NCBI RefSeq assembly: GCF_017163935.1
Contig: NZ_JABVZR010000002.1
Coordinates: 2,108,001-2,172,000, forward strand
Source of the DNA: Novosphingobium terrae
GTDB taxonomy: Bacteria > Pseudomonadota > Alphaproteobacteria > Sphingomonadales > Sphingomonadaceae
Length of the DNA stretch: 64,000 nt
Direction of reading: 5' to 3'
Of this stretch, positions 16,801-24,865 are shown piece by piece; position 1 is the first letter of the stretch; each line of letters starts with the position of its first letter. The translations under genes were made by a program, and so were the position numbers. The notes under the pieces are model-generated. The model was not told the DNA's origin. It did not search any database and saw nothing but the letters and a program-made list of their open reading frames with translations.

Positions 16801-17163
16801 ATGATGTTGCCGCAGTTCACCTTCCGTTTCCGCCAACGGCTTGCCGTTCTTTTGCTCACCACGCTGGTGATGCTGAGCGGCTGGGCCGGTTTGGTGGGCG
16901 CCCGTACCGATCCCTTTGGCGAGCGTGTGGAGGTGAAGATTCCCCGCCCTGCCGACCCAGCGCGCACCGAGACCGCGGCCCGCCGCAGCATCGCCCGCTT
17001 CGACAAGGCCGCCCTGTTGGCCTGCGGCGCATCTGACCAGAGTTTTGCGCAGATGCAGGCGGCGGTGAGGCAGTCGACCTGCTGGCATCAGGCCATGGAC
17101 GGCGCGGTGCAGCAAATGGATGATGCTCGGCTCAGCGCCTGGTGGGCGGCGCATCGCAGCTGA
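16801..17163 (+). CDS. UrcA-family exported protein
   Basis: A 120-residue protein with a signal peptide or N-terminal membrane segment (LAVLLLTTLVMLSGWAGLVGA). The mature part has the UrcA pattern: an early VEVKIPRPADP strand, then ALLACGASDQSF, and a second conserved Cys in RQSTCWHQAMDGAV. UrcA proteins are small, exported, sphingomonad-rich proteins of unknown function. The ATG at 16801 has AAGGAG seven bases upstream. It is divergent from the MocR gene and converges with a LysR gene across a terminator. Confidence 0.75.
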   Translation: MMLPQFTFRFRQRLAVLLLTTLVMLSGWAGLVGARTDPFGERVEVKIPRPADPARTETAARRSIARFDKAALLACGASDQSFAQMQAAVRQSTCWHQAMDGAVQQMDDARLSAWWAAHRS

Positions 17164-17166
17164 GCG

Positions 17167-17192
17167 GAAGGGGCGCGGGACGGCGCCCCTTC
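17167..17192. terminator. Terminator hairpin between UrcA and LysR genes
   Basis: A perfect 10-bp stem, GAAGGGGCGC and GCGCCCCTTC, with a 6-base loop, immediately after the UrcA stop and touching the LysR stop codon. Its placement between convergent genes supports a shared terminator. Confidence 0.7.
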
Positions 17193-18078
17193 AGTCCGCG
17201 AAAGAGGGCTCGCTTCGGGACGGGCGCGGCTGCCTGTTTTGCAAACCATCAGTCAACAGCGTGGCAAGCTGCCTGACCGGTTTTGCGGCTTGCTCTTGCG
17301 GCATCAGCAGGCTGATGCCGAAATCCGGCAGCCCGGGCAGCGCCGGGTCCGCCACCACGCTCAGGCCCGCCGGGACCATGGAGGCCATTGCCACCGTGAT
17401 CGCCAGATCGGCCCGCACGGCGGTGATCATCGCCTCGAAACCTTCATTGTCGCAGGTTGCGCGCCAGTCTCGCTTCACACTGTCCAGCGCGGCGACAATC
17501 GGCGCGCGAAACCGGCAGGATGGATGCGAGATCGAGACCGGCAGCGGCTCCTGACGCCATGCCACCCCTTCGGTCGCCCCCACCCAGACGAGCGGCTCCT
17601 GCAGCAGCGGTGTTTCGGTGCCGACCCCGACCTGCTGCTGAACCAGCGCCAGATCGACCATCCCATCCGCCATGGCCTTCCCGAGCAGCGCCGATGGCGC
17701 CGAGATCAGCGAAACCTCCGTCTCCGGCGACTCGATTGCGAAAGCACGCAGCAGGGGCGGCAGGATCTCGATGATCACATCGGGCGGAGCGCCAAGCCTG
17801 ACCCGGTTGCGCACGCCGCCCAGATCGCGCCACATCCGGTCATTCAGCGCGATCATCTCGCGCGCCGTGGCGAGCAGGCTCTCTCCTTTGGGGGCGAGGC
17901 GGGCGCCGCGATGGTCACGCCAGAGCAGGCGCTGATCGAACAGCGCCTCAAGCCGCGCCAGTTGCTGGCTGACGGCGCCCTGAGTCAGATGCAGCGCGCG
18001 GGCCGCCGCGCTGAGGCTGCCTTCATCCACAATGGCCACAAAGGCGCGCAGCAGGGCGATGTCGATGTTGCGAATCAT
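17191..18078 (-). CDS. LysR-family transcriptional regulator
   Basis: A 295-residue LysR protein. The N-terminal winged helix reads IALLRAFVAIVDEGSLSAAA and LHLTQGAVSQQLARLEALF, followed by a linker helix and a two-lobe effector domain with RVRLGAPPDVIIEILPPLLR. The start is placed at MIRNID, which aligns with normal LysR starts; a longer reading to 18279 has atypical composition. The SnoaL-like gene is divergent with a gap of 118 bases and is the likely target. Confidence 0.92.
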   Translation of the reverse strand: MIRNIDIALLRAFVAIVDEGSLSAAARALHLTQGAVSQQLARLEALFDQRLLWRDHRGARLAPKGESLLATAREMIALNDRMWRDLGGVRNRVRLGAPPDVIIEILPPLLRAFAIESPETEVSLISAPSALLGKAMADGMVDLALVQQQVGVGTETPLLQEPLVWVGATEGVAWRQEPLPVSISHPSCRFRAPIVAALDSVKRDWRATCDNEGFEAMITAVRADLAITVAMASMVPAGLSVVADPALPGLPDFGISLLMPQEQAAKPVRQLATLLTDGLQNRQPRPSRSEPSFAD

Positions 18079-18196
18079 CGGGCCATCATGACTGCTAATG
18101 GCCTGACCCACAAATTCTGGTTGGCGGGCCGGCGCGAAACTTGCGACCTGTTTCGGCGCGCTGCGATCAGGCAGCTGTTTGCAAAGGCTTTCTACC

Positions 18197-18613
18197 ATGA
18201 CTGACACGCCGGATGGCATTGCCCTGGCTCGCGCCTTTTTTGCCCGGGTCTGGGCGGCCCCGCATGATCTCGATGCCATCGATGAGCTGATGACGCCCGA
18301 TTACCGCCTGCACAATGCCGGGACGACCATCACCGGTCGCGATCGCTTCAAGGCCTGGGCCGCCGAGATGCAGAGCCAGATCGGGGAGCCCACCAATGAG
18401 CATCTCGATCTCTTTCTGGATGCAACCGGCGAAAAGGTCGTCTCGCGCTGGGTCACCCGCGCGGTCAACAAGGGCCTGTTCGGCACGGCGGCGGACGGGC
18501 GCGCCATCGAGTACACCGGCATCAGCATCTGGCTGGTGCGCGATGGCCGCCTTGCCGAATGCTGGGTGGAGCGCAGCGCGCTGGAGCTGCGCAGCCGGTT
18601 GATCGCGGACTAG
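18197..18613 (+). CDS. SnoaL-like/NTF2-fold protein
   Basis: A 138-residue NTF2-fold protein of the SnoaL-like polyketide-cyclase group. It has DLDAIDELMTPDYRLHN at the first helix and strand, TGRDRFKAWAAEM, the sheet strand VVSRWVTRA, and the closing GRLAECWVE. Proteins of this kind are often small isomerases, hydrolases or ligand-binding proteins, and the exact reaction cannot be predicted. It is divergent from a LysR regulator and is followed by a convergent terminator. Confidence 0.82.
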   Translation: MTDTPDGIALARAFFARVWAAPHDLDAIDELMTPDYRLHNAGTTITGRDRFKAWAAEMQSQIGEPTNEHLDLFLDATGEKVVSRWVTRAVNKGLFGTAADGRAIEYTGISIWLVRDGRLAECWVERSALELRSRLIAD

Positions 18614-18619
18614 AGGGTT

Positions 18620-18646
18620 GCGGCGATGGTTGCGCGCCATCGCCGC
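18620..18646. terminator. Terminator hairpin between convergent genes
   Basis: A perfect 10-bp stem, GCGGCGATGG and CCATCGCCGC, with a 7-base loop, six bases after the SnoaL-like stop and eight before the DUF1203 stop. Confidence 0.7.
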
Positions 18647-18654
18647 GTCATGCC

Positions 18655-19122
18655 TCAATCGCGCTGGATAAGCGCGGCAAAGCAGCCCGGCCCGGCATAA
18701 TGGGCATGCAGATAGGCGATGTCGGGCCGGGCGAGATAATCGAGGATCAGCCGCTCCAGATCCTGCCCGGGGACCACCTCCGCTGTGACCAGAAGATCTT
18801 GCCCGTCAAAGGCGCGCAGGGAGATCAGCCGCTTGGCCAGCACATCGGGGATAGCGTCGATGATGCTGGCGGGGGTTTCAGCGCCTTCGCGGATAAAGAT
18901 CGCATGGCAGGCGTGATAGGGATTGCGCGCGGGCTGATGCGTGTAATTCACCAGCAGCACATGCGTGCCCACCGGGGCGTCGCGCAATTCCACGCGTTCG
19001 GGGATGGTGTCACCCTCACGGATCAGGCGGCGGACGGCGCCCCGCTCGGCCAGCGCCTGATCATCGAGGCCAAACAGCGGTGTGAAGGGGGCGGGATCGA
19101 TGCCCGAGATGCGATAGGCCAT
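18655..19122 (-). CDS. DUF1203 protein
   Basis: A 155-residue protein matching the DUF1203 pattern: PFTPLFGLDDQALAERGAVR, then VLLVNYTHQPARNPYHACHA and IFIREG, and a closing YLHAHYAGPGCFAALI. The HQPARNPYHACHAIF segment with several His and Cys residues suggests a catalytic or metal site, but no function is established for the family. It is a single gene, with 174 bases separating it from the divergent oxygenase gene. Confidence 0.85.
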   Translation of the reverse strand: MAYRISGIDPAPFTPLFGLDDQALAERGAVRRLIREGDTIPERVELRDAPVGTHVLLVNYTHQPARNPYHACHAIFIREGAETPASIIDAIPDVLAKRLISLRAFDGQDLLVTAEVVPGQDLERLILDYLARPDIAYLHAHYAGPGCFAALIQRD

Positions 19123-19296
19123 GTCAGTTCTCCGATGACAGGATGGGTATGGCTATCTGGGCTCTTGCGGCGGTGCCTGTCGTTCCGTTTCCTGCGTTTG
19201 AATCGCACGGGGAATTTGAAAGCAGGAAGCGGAGTTCGCCGGTGCGTCGCATCGGGCATTGGCGCGTTACCGTAACATCCGAGCAAGAGACCGACC

Positions 19297-20013
19297 ATGA
19301 GCATTGCCCTGAAACCCGAGACCATCCGCCTGATCGATTGGGCCGCGATCACGGAAGATCTCGACCGTCAGGGCTGGAGCGTGCTGCCCCGCCTGATCAG
19401 CGAGGCCGATTGCGATGCCGCTGCCGCCCTCTATGACCGCGAAGAGGGTTTCCGCAGCCGGGTCATCATGGCGCGCCATGGTTTCGGGCGCGGGGAATAT
19501 CGCTATTTCGCCTACCCTTTGCCCCCGCTGATCCAGCATTTGCGCAGCAGCCTTTACCCGCATCTCGCCCCCATCGCCAACCGCTGGCATGAGCGCATGG
19601 GGATCGACACGCGCTTTCCCGAGACGCATCAGGCTTTCCTCGATCGCTGCCATGCTGCCGGCCAGACCCGCCCAACGCCTCTGCTGCTGCGCTATGGCCC
19701 GCAGGACTACAATTGCCTGCATCAGGACCTCTATGGCGAGCATGTCTTCCCGCTGCAGCTGGCGGTGCTGCTTTCGACGCCGGGGCGGGATTTCTCAGGC
19801 GGCGAATTTGTGCTGACCGAACAGCGCCCACGCATGCAGACCCGCGCCGCCGTGGTGCCGCTGGAGAAGGGCGATGCCGTGCTGTTCGCCGTCAACCACC
19901 GGCCTATGCGCGGCACACGCGGCGATTACCGTGTGGCGCTGCGCCATGGTGTCAGCCAGATCCGTGAGGGGCAGCGCCATACGCTCGGCATCATTTTCCA
20001 CGATGCGGCCTAG
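19297..20013 (+). CDS. 2-oxoglutarate/Fe(II)-dependent oxygenase
   Basis: A 238-residue double-stranded beta-helix oxygenase. The iron ligands are visible as His142 and Asp144 in CLHQDLYGEH and a distal His201 in VNHRPM; Arg212 in YRVALRHG would hold 2-oxoglutarate. A FSGGEFVL strand and VVPLEKGDAVLF lie between them as in prolyl-hydroxylase-like members. Substrates of this branch range from protein side chains to alkylated bases, so the target is open. It is a single gene that converges with the GH28 gene 19 bases downstream. Confidence 0.82.
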   Translation: MSIALKPETIRLIDWAAITEDLDRQGWSVLPRLISEADCDAAAALYDREEGFRSRVIMARHGFGRGEYRYFAYPLPPLIQHLRSSLYPHLAPIANRWHERMGIDTRFPETHQAFLDRCHAAGQTRPTPLLLRYGPQDYNCLHQDLYGEHVFPLQLAVLLSTPGRDFSGGEFVLTEQRPRMQTRAAVVPLEKGDAVLFAVNHRPMRGTRGDYRVALRHGVSQIREGQRHTLGIIFHDAA

Positions 20014-20032
20014 GCGTATTGAGGCAGGCGCT

Positions 20033-21505
20033 CTATCGCAAATCCGTGTTCGGGCTTGTGTTTTGCAATTGAATCGCCTGATCCCCCGGATGGGCTCCCT
20101 GGCCTGAGACGTGGTCGATTGTCAGGCCTTGAATATGTTCGGCGTGCAAGGCTGCGCCAAATGAAGCAGGAATGGTGCCGTCCCAATGCACGGCGACATC
20201 GCGGAAGGTCAGATCGGACACATCTTGCGCAAAAATCGCGGCGGTTTTGCTTTTGTACAGGCCGTCGACAAGCTCGGTCGGGCGAATGTCATAGGAGTCG
20301 GCGGGATAGTCGGTGGTTTTTTCGATGGTCAGATCGATGCCTGTAAAGCTGATGTCGCTTGTCTGACTGCCGGGCCAGCCGCGCACGAACAACCCGCCTT
20401 CACCGCGACAGACCAGATTTTGCACCCGAATGCCTTTGAGCGTGCCGGGAGCCATGGAGGCCCGGCGCGGCAGGTTGGAGATATGGACGGCTTCGGCCGC
20501 GCCCCACCACATGGCATGGCGACGCCGTGTGGTGATCGCCAGATTGGCAAACAGCAGGTCTTCAATCGTTGCGCCATCGCGCTGAAGGACGGCAATCCCG
20601 CGATTGCTGCGGCTGATCGTGCAGCCTGTGACCACAATATTGCGGATTGTGCCTTTGCCTTCCGGCTCGATCTTGATGCCTGCTGAACTCGATTCGAAGG
20701 TGCAATTGGTGATGGTCACATCCTCGCAATCGCTGAACATCGAAAAGTTGCGTGAGGTCTTGATGGCTATGCAGTCATCGCCGGCCCTGATCGCACAATT
20801 CGCGACACGGACACTCCGGCAGCGATCGATATCGATGCCATCGCAATTGGGCAGGAGCAGATTGTTCTCGATGGTGATGCCGTCGATCAGCAGATTTTCG
20901 CAGGCGATGGGATGGATGGTCCATGTGGGCGAATCATGGATTCGAAAATCAGCCAGACGGACGCGCTGGCAGGCAACAAGAACGATCATGCGCGGGCGGC
21001 CGTTTTCAGCATAAGTGCCGGGAAATGTTTCGAGCGGGTTCCAATATCCCAGAAACGGTGAGGGCACGGCGTAAGCGCCTTCCACCAGCGTCGGGAACCA
21101 TGGGGCGCCAGATCCGCGTCCTTCAATCGTGCCGCGACCGGTGATGGCAATGTCCTTGGCATGCTCGGCAAACAGCAGGCATCCCTTGTCGCGATAGGAT
21201 TGCCGGTCGGTGCTGGCGAGGAGCGTTGCCCCCTCTGCGATGTCGAAGGTGACGCTGTCTTTCAGCACCAGCGTGCTGCTGAGATAACGTCCGCCGGGGG
21301 AGAGTTGAACGATGCCTCCGCCGGCACGGGTACAGGCGTCGATCGCCTTCTGGATCGCCAGCGTGTCGTTGGTGCTGCCGTCACCGCGGGCGCCAAAGCG
21401 CTCCACGGGGAATGTATGGCCGAGCGTGCTGCCAAAAGCCCTGCATGAAAAAAGAAGGCTTCCCGGGAGGGAGGAAAGCAATGATCTTCGAGCAATTTTT
21501 GTCAT
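20033..21505 (-). CDS. Glycoside hydrolase family 28 (polygalacturonase-like)
   Basis: A roughly 490-residue right-handed parallel beta-helix protein. The start has a pectate-lyase-like FGARGDGSTNDTLAIQKAID segment. The GH28 acids are present as Asp222 in LPNCDGIDID and Asp243-Asp244 in RAGDDCIAIK, with Lys in SAGIKIEPEG as the substrate-binding basic residue. The N-terminus ARRSLLSSLPGSLLF is an export signal, possibly Tat or lipoprotein (FSC). It should hydrolyse alpha-linked uronates or rhamnose-containing pectin. The start at MTKIARR is preferred because GGGGAG lies 11 bases upstream; an ATG three codons earlier is too close to it. It is divergent from the carbohydrate TonB receptor. Confidence 0.87.
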   Translation of the reverse strand: MTKIARRSLLSSLPGSLLFSCRAFGSTLGHTFPVERFGARGDGSTNDTLAIQKAIDACTRAGGGIVQLSPGGRYLSSTLVLKDSVTFDIAEGATLLASTDRQSYRDKGCLLFAEHAKDIAITGRGTIEGRGSGAPWFPTLVEGAYAVPSPFLGYWNPLETFPGTYAENGRPRMIVLVACQRVRLADFRIHDSPTWTIHPIACENLLIDGITIENNLLLPNCDGIDIDRCRSVRVANCAIRAGDDCIAIKTSRNFSMFSDCEDVTITNCTFESSSAGIKIEPEGKGTIRNIVVTGCTISRSNRGIAVLQRDGATIEDLLFANLAITTRRRHAMWWGAAEAVHISNLPRRASMAPGTLKGIRVQNLVCRGEGGLFVRGWPGSQTSDISFTGIDLTIEKTTDYPADSYDIRPTELVDGLYKSKTAAIFAQDVSDLTFRDVAVHWDGTIPASFGAALHAEHIQGLTIDHVSGQGAHPGDQAIQLQNTSPNTDLR

Positions 21506-21514
21506 TTCAAGCAT

Positions 21515-21835
21515 CGCTCCCCGTTGATGTTATGGTCTATGTCGCGTCATGTGATTTTTTCTGGCCCCATCGCTTGCTGGAGCAAGGCCGGTCGCATGTC
21601 TATGAGATCTCTCCCGCCCTTTTGATGGCCTGATCTTCTGGCCGCAGGGTCTGCATGCCGCAAAATAGGCAGAGCGAATTAATAAATCAAATAGAAATAT
21701 CTTGACGAGGGTCTGAAATCCCGTAGACAGAGCAGGCCCGAGACGGCGCGCTCCGTTCAGGCGGCAAGAGCCGCAGCGCCCCGTCCGGTCAAAGACGAAG
21801 CTCGCTTGAAAGCGAGATCATAGGGGTGAGGCTGC
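21515..21835 (+). promoter_or_regulatory. Promoter region and leader of the carbohydrate TonB receptor
   Basis: The 330-base gap between the GH28 and receptor genes. The best promoter is TTGACG at 21702-21707 and TAGACA at 21724-21729 with 16 bases between, preceded by an AT-rich box (21677-21703, with AGAAATATCTT) that resembles those before the kinase and GH2 genes. The leader of about 95 bases ends in a perfect CTCGCTT / AAGCGAG hairpin (21803-21818) just before the GGGGTGAGG ribosome-binding site. No gene is seen. Confidence 0.55.
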
Positions 21836-24772
21836 ATGAAAATCGAAAGTCGCGCACATCGCGCAATGCTGATGGCTGCAACGTCCGGACTGTGCATGAT
21901 GATGGCCAGTGCCGCTTTCGCGCAAAGCGCTGAGGCACCGGCTGAATCGGCTGCTCCTCAGGCTACCGCCGCGGGTGATGATCAGGCCAATGCCATCGTC
22001 GTTCTGGGTGTGCGTGGTGCGCAGAAAGTTGCCGTCGATTTCAAGCGCCGCGCACCGCAAATCGTCGATTCCATCGTTGCTGAAGACATTGGCAAGCTGC
22101 CGGACGTGACCATCGCGGATTCTCTCCAGCGCGTGCCCGGTATTCAGATCGACCGCAGCGCGGGTGAAGGATCGGGGATCAATATTCGCGGTTTGCAGCA
22201 GGTCTTGGTGACGATCAACGGCGAAGAGTTCCTCGGTGGATCGAACATCGATGGCGCCCAGCCCAACTTCTCCGACATTCCGCCGACGCTGTTCTCGGGC
22301 GTGGATGTCTACAAATCGACCACCGCCAAGCAGGTCGAGGGCGGCGTCAGCGGCATTGTCGATCTCAAGACGCGCCATCCCTTCGATCTGAAGAAGAATC
22401 TGACCCTGTCTGCCGAAGCGCAGGGCGATTATGGTTCGCATGTTCAGCATCTGAATGAAGAGTTTTCCGGGCTGGTCGGCTGGCATAATGACAGTGTCGG
22501 CATTCTAGTTGCGGGCTCCTACTCCAATGCCCGTCTGGCCAATGACACGATCGACACGGGGAACAGCTGGCTGGCCTCTGCCGATTCGCGCCCCAAGCAG
22601 GGTTTCTATTATCAGCCTGCAGTTGTGACCGTCAGCAATAAGGAAACCCAGCGCAAGCGCTATGGTCTTGATGGCTCGCTGCAGATCAAGGCCAGCGATT
22701 CCATCACGCTGACCGGTGACATCTTCTACACCAGACTCGACAATCGCGACCGCGATGTCGGTCTTGAGTTCAACAGCAGCTATGGTCCCTTGCCGCTTCA
22801 GGCGGGATCGCAGGTGGATCAGAACGGCGTGGTCTCGGTGGGGCAGTTCCAATTGCCCAATTTCACTGTCGACAGCGCCAGCGTGGGCAGCCGCTCGCAG
22901 GCGATGAACACCAATCTTCAGCTTGATTTCAACAATGGCGGCCGCTTCAAGGGCTCGCTGCGCTGGGTCTATGGCCATGCCGTGCGCACCAGCGAATCCT
23001 CCTATGTCGATGCCAAGCCGGTGACCGGATCGACCGTGGAGCGTGGCGACACCGCAGCCTGCCGCGACAATCCCACCAGCTGCACCCAGGCCGCCAACCC
23101 CAACGGCCTGCCTTATGTCAACGCCGGGATCAACTACGCCAACCCCGGCGTTCCCAGCCTGAACTTCGGCACCGATGTGACGAACCCGGCCAATTACAAC
23201 ATCATGTCCACCTGGGCCTTCGGCGATCGCCGTGTGGGCACGAACAATGCTTTCCGTGCCGATGGCAGCTATGATCTGGGCGGCTTCTTCAAGTCGATCG
23301 ATTTTGGCGCGCGTTACGACAAGCGCAGTGTCGATGTGGAGAATTATCGTTATCTCTCGCCGGTCACGGTGCCGGGGCTTGGCCTGTTGAACCAGCCGGG
23401 CGACCTGTATTACTTCAAGGACCCGGAAATCTCGCACACCGGGCGCCCGGCCATCAACGGCCTGTCGGTGCTGCCGCTCTATCCTTTCTCGGCGGTGCCC
23501 AACATCACGCGTAATTTCAGCAATTTCATCGCTTCGGGCATTCCGGCTGGTGGTATTCCTGCCGTCGATCCGGCGGCAATGGACAATGCGCTGGCGTTCC
23601 AGAACAGCCTGTTCCCCGGCAACCAGCGCTATGTCGATCCCACGACCAGCTTCCGGGTGCGCGAGCGTTCGATCGCCGGCTATGTGCAGGCCAATTTCGA
23701 GGGCGATCTGCTCCTGCCGATCTCGGGCAATGCCGGTCTGCGCGTCGTGCAGACCAGCCGCTCGGTCTATTCCAGCGTGACCGATCCCAACAATTTCATC
23801 GGCACCGGCGGCAGCTACAATGGTGTGGCGATTTCGCTTGGCACCACCAAGACCACCAAAGACTACACCCGCGTCCTGCCCAACTTCAACCTGACCGCCA
23901 ACCTCAGCACCAATCAGAAGCTGCGCTTCGCCTTTGCCAAGGTGGTTGGTGTGCTTGATCTTTATGATCTGGGTGCGGGCCGCGTGCTGTATTACGGCGC
24001 CAACAATGGCCGCTATCCCAATCTTCCGTCGAACCTTCAGGTGTTTCTGCAAGGCTCTTCGGGCAATCCCAACCTTGAGCCTTATCAGTCGACCAACTAT
24101 AACCTCTCTTATGAGCGTTATTTCGGTCATGGCGGTCTGTTCAGCGTTGCGGCCTTCCTGTTCGATGTGAAGTCCTTCCCGCAAACCGTCAACCAGATCC
24201 AGCCCGTGGCCGATCAGGATGGCGTGGTGCGCGATGGCGGCGTGGTGACGACCTATGGCAATGGCAATGGCGGCAAGATCAAGGGCGTCGAGATCGGCTA
24301 TCAGCAGCAGTTTGACTTCCTGCCCGGCCTGCTGAGCGGTCTGGGCATGCAGGCCAATTACACATTTTCCGACAGCGACAGCTCGAACACGGATTTGTTC
24401 GGCAAGTCGCTGCCGGTGCCTGACAATTCCAAGCATCAGTTCAACGTCGTCGGCCTGTATCAGAAGGGGCCGATGCAGGCCCGTGTCGCCTACAACTGGC
24501 GCAGCGATCGCTATGTCGGGCTCCAGCCTGTCAATGGCACGCAGGCCTTCACCGGCAATTCTGTCGCGCAGAATCTGGCGATCTTCTCCGAACCTGTCGG
24601 TTATATGGATGCATCGGCCAGCTATGACATCACGAAGAATGTCACAGTCTTCGTTCAGGGCACCAATCTGACCAATGCCCATGACCGCGAATATGCGCAG
24701 TTCAAGAACCAGTTCTACAGTGAATCGGTCTATGAACGGCGCTTTACCTTCGGCATCCGCATCCGCAACTGA
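21836..24772 (+). CDS. TonB-dependent receptor, carbohydrate-uptake type
   Basis: A 978-residue receptor with a signal peptide ending ASAAFAQ, an extended linker, TonB-box-like NAIVVLGVRG, and a plug with VDSIVAEDIGKLPDVTIADS, RVPGIQI, INIRGLQQVLVTINGEE and VEGGVSGIVDLKTRHP. This plug pattern and the near-1000 length are those of the sphingomonad/Caulobacter/Xanthomonas receptors that import oligosaccharides. The barrel ends in RRFTFGIRIRN. It heads a unit with the GH31 enzyme and ROK genes downstream, so the ligand is probably an oligosaccharide released by the neighbouring hydrolases. A hairpin follows the stop. Confidence 0.94.
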   Translation: MKIESRAHRAMLMAATSGLCMMMASAAFAQSAEAPAESAAPQATAAGDDQANAIVVLGVRGAQKVAVDFKRRAPQIVDSIVAEDIGKLPDVTIADSLQRVPGIQIDRSAGEGSGINIRGLQQVLVTINGEEFLGGSNIDGAQPNFSDIPPTLFSGVDVYKSTTAKQVEGGVSGIVDLKTRHPFDLKKNLTLSAEAQGDYGSHVQHLNEEFSGLVGWHNDSVGILVAGSYSNARLANDTIDTGNSWLASADSRPKQGFYYQPAVVTVSNKETQRKRYGLDGSLQIKASDSITLTGDIFYTRLDNRDRDVGLEFNSSYGPLPLQAGSQVDQNGVVSVGQFQLPNFTVDSASVGSRSQAMNTNLQLDFNNGGRFKGSLRWVYGHAVRTSESSYVDAKPVTGSTVERGDTAACRDNPTSCTQAANPNGLPYVNAGINYANPGVPSLNFGTDVTNPANYNIMSTWAFGDRRVGTNNAFRADGSYDLGGFFKSIDFGARYDKRSVDVENYRYLSPVTVPGLGLLNQPGDLYYFKDPEISHTGRPAINGLSVLPLYPFSAVPNITRNFSNFIASGIPAGGIPAVDPAAMDNALAFQNSLFPGNQRYVDPTTSFRVRERSIAGYVQANFEGDLLLPISGNAGLRVVQTSRSVYSSVTDPNNFIGTGGSYNGVAISLGTTKTTKDYTRVLPNFNLTANLSTNQKLRFAFAKVVGVLDLYDLGAGRVLYYGANNGRYPNLPSNLQVFLQGSSGNPNLEPYQSTNYNLSYERYFGHGGLFSVAAFLFDVKSFPQTVNQIQPVADQDGVVRDGGVVTTYGNGNGGKIKGVEIGYQQQFDFLPGLLSGLGMQANYTFSDSDSSNTDLFGKSLPVPDNSKHQFNVVGLYQKGPMQARVAYNWRSDRYVGLQPVNGTQAFTGNSVAQNLAIFSEPVGYMDASASYDITKNVTVFVQGTNLTNAHDREYAQFKNQFYSESVYERRFTFGIRIRN

Positions 24773-24782
24773 CGTTCCCCCC

Positions 24783-24813
24783 GGCCCCGCCTCCATCCCT
24801 CCCGGGCGGGGCC
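24783..24813 (+). terminator. GC hairpin after the TonB receptor
   Basis: A perfect 9-bp stem, GGCCCCGCC and GGCGGGGCC, with a 13-base loop, 10 bases after the receptor stop and about 50 before the GH31 start. No U-run follows, so it may only reduce read-through into the enzyme genes. Confidence 0.5.
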
Positions 24814-24865
24814 ACCCAACAGAACAGACGCCAGCGCAAAGCATGGCGCGAACCGGGATTGAGAG

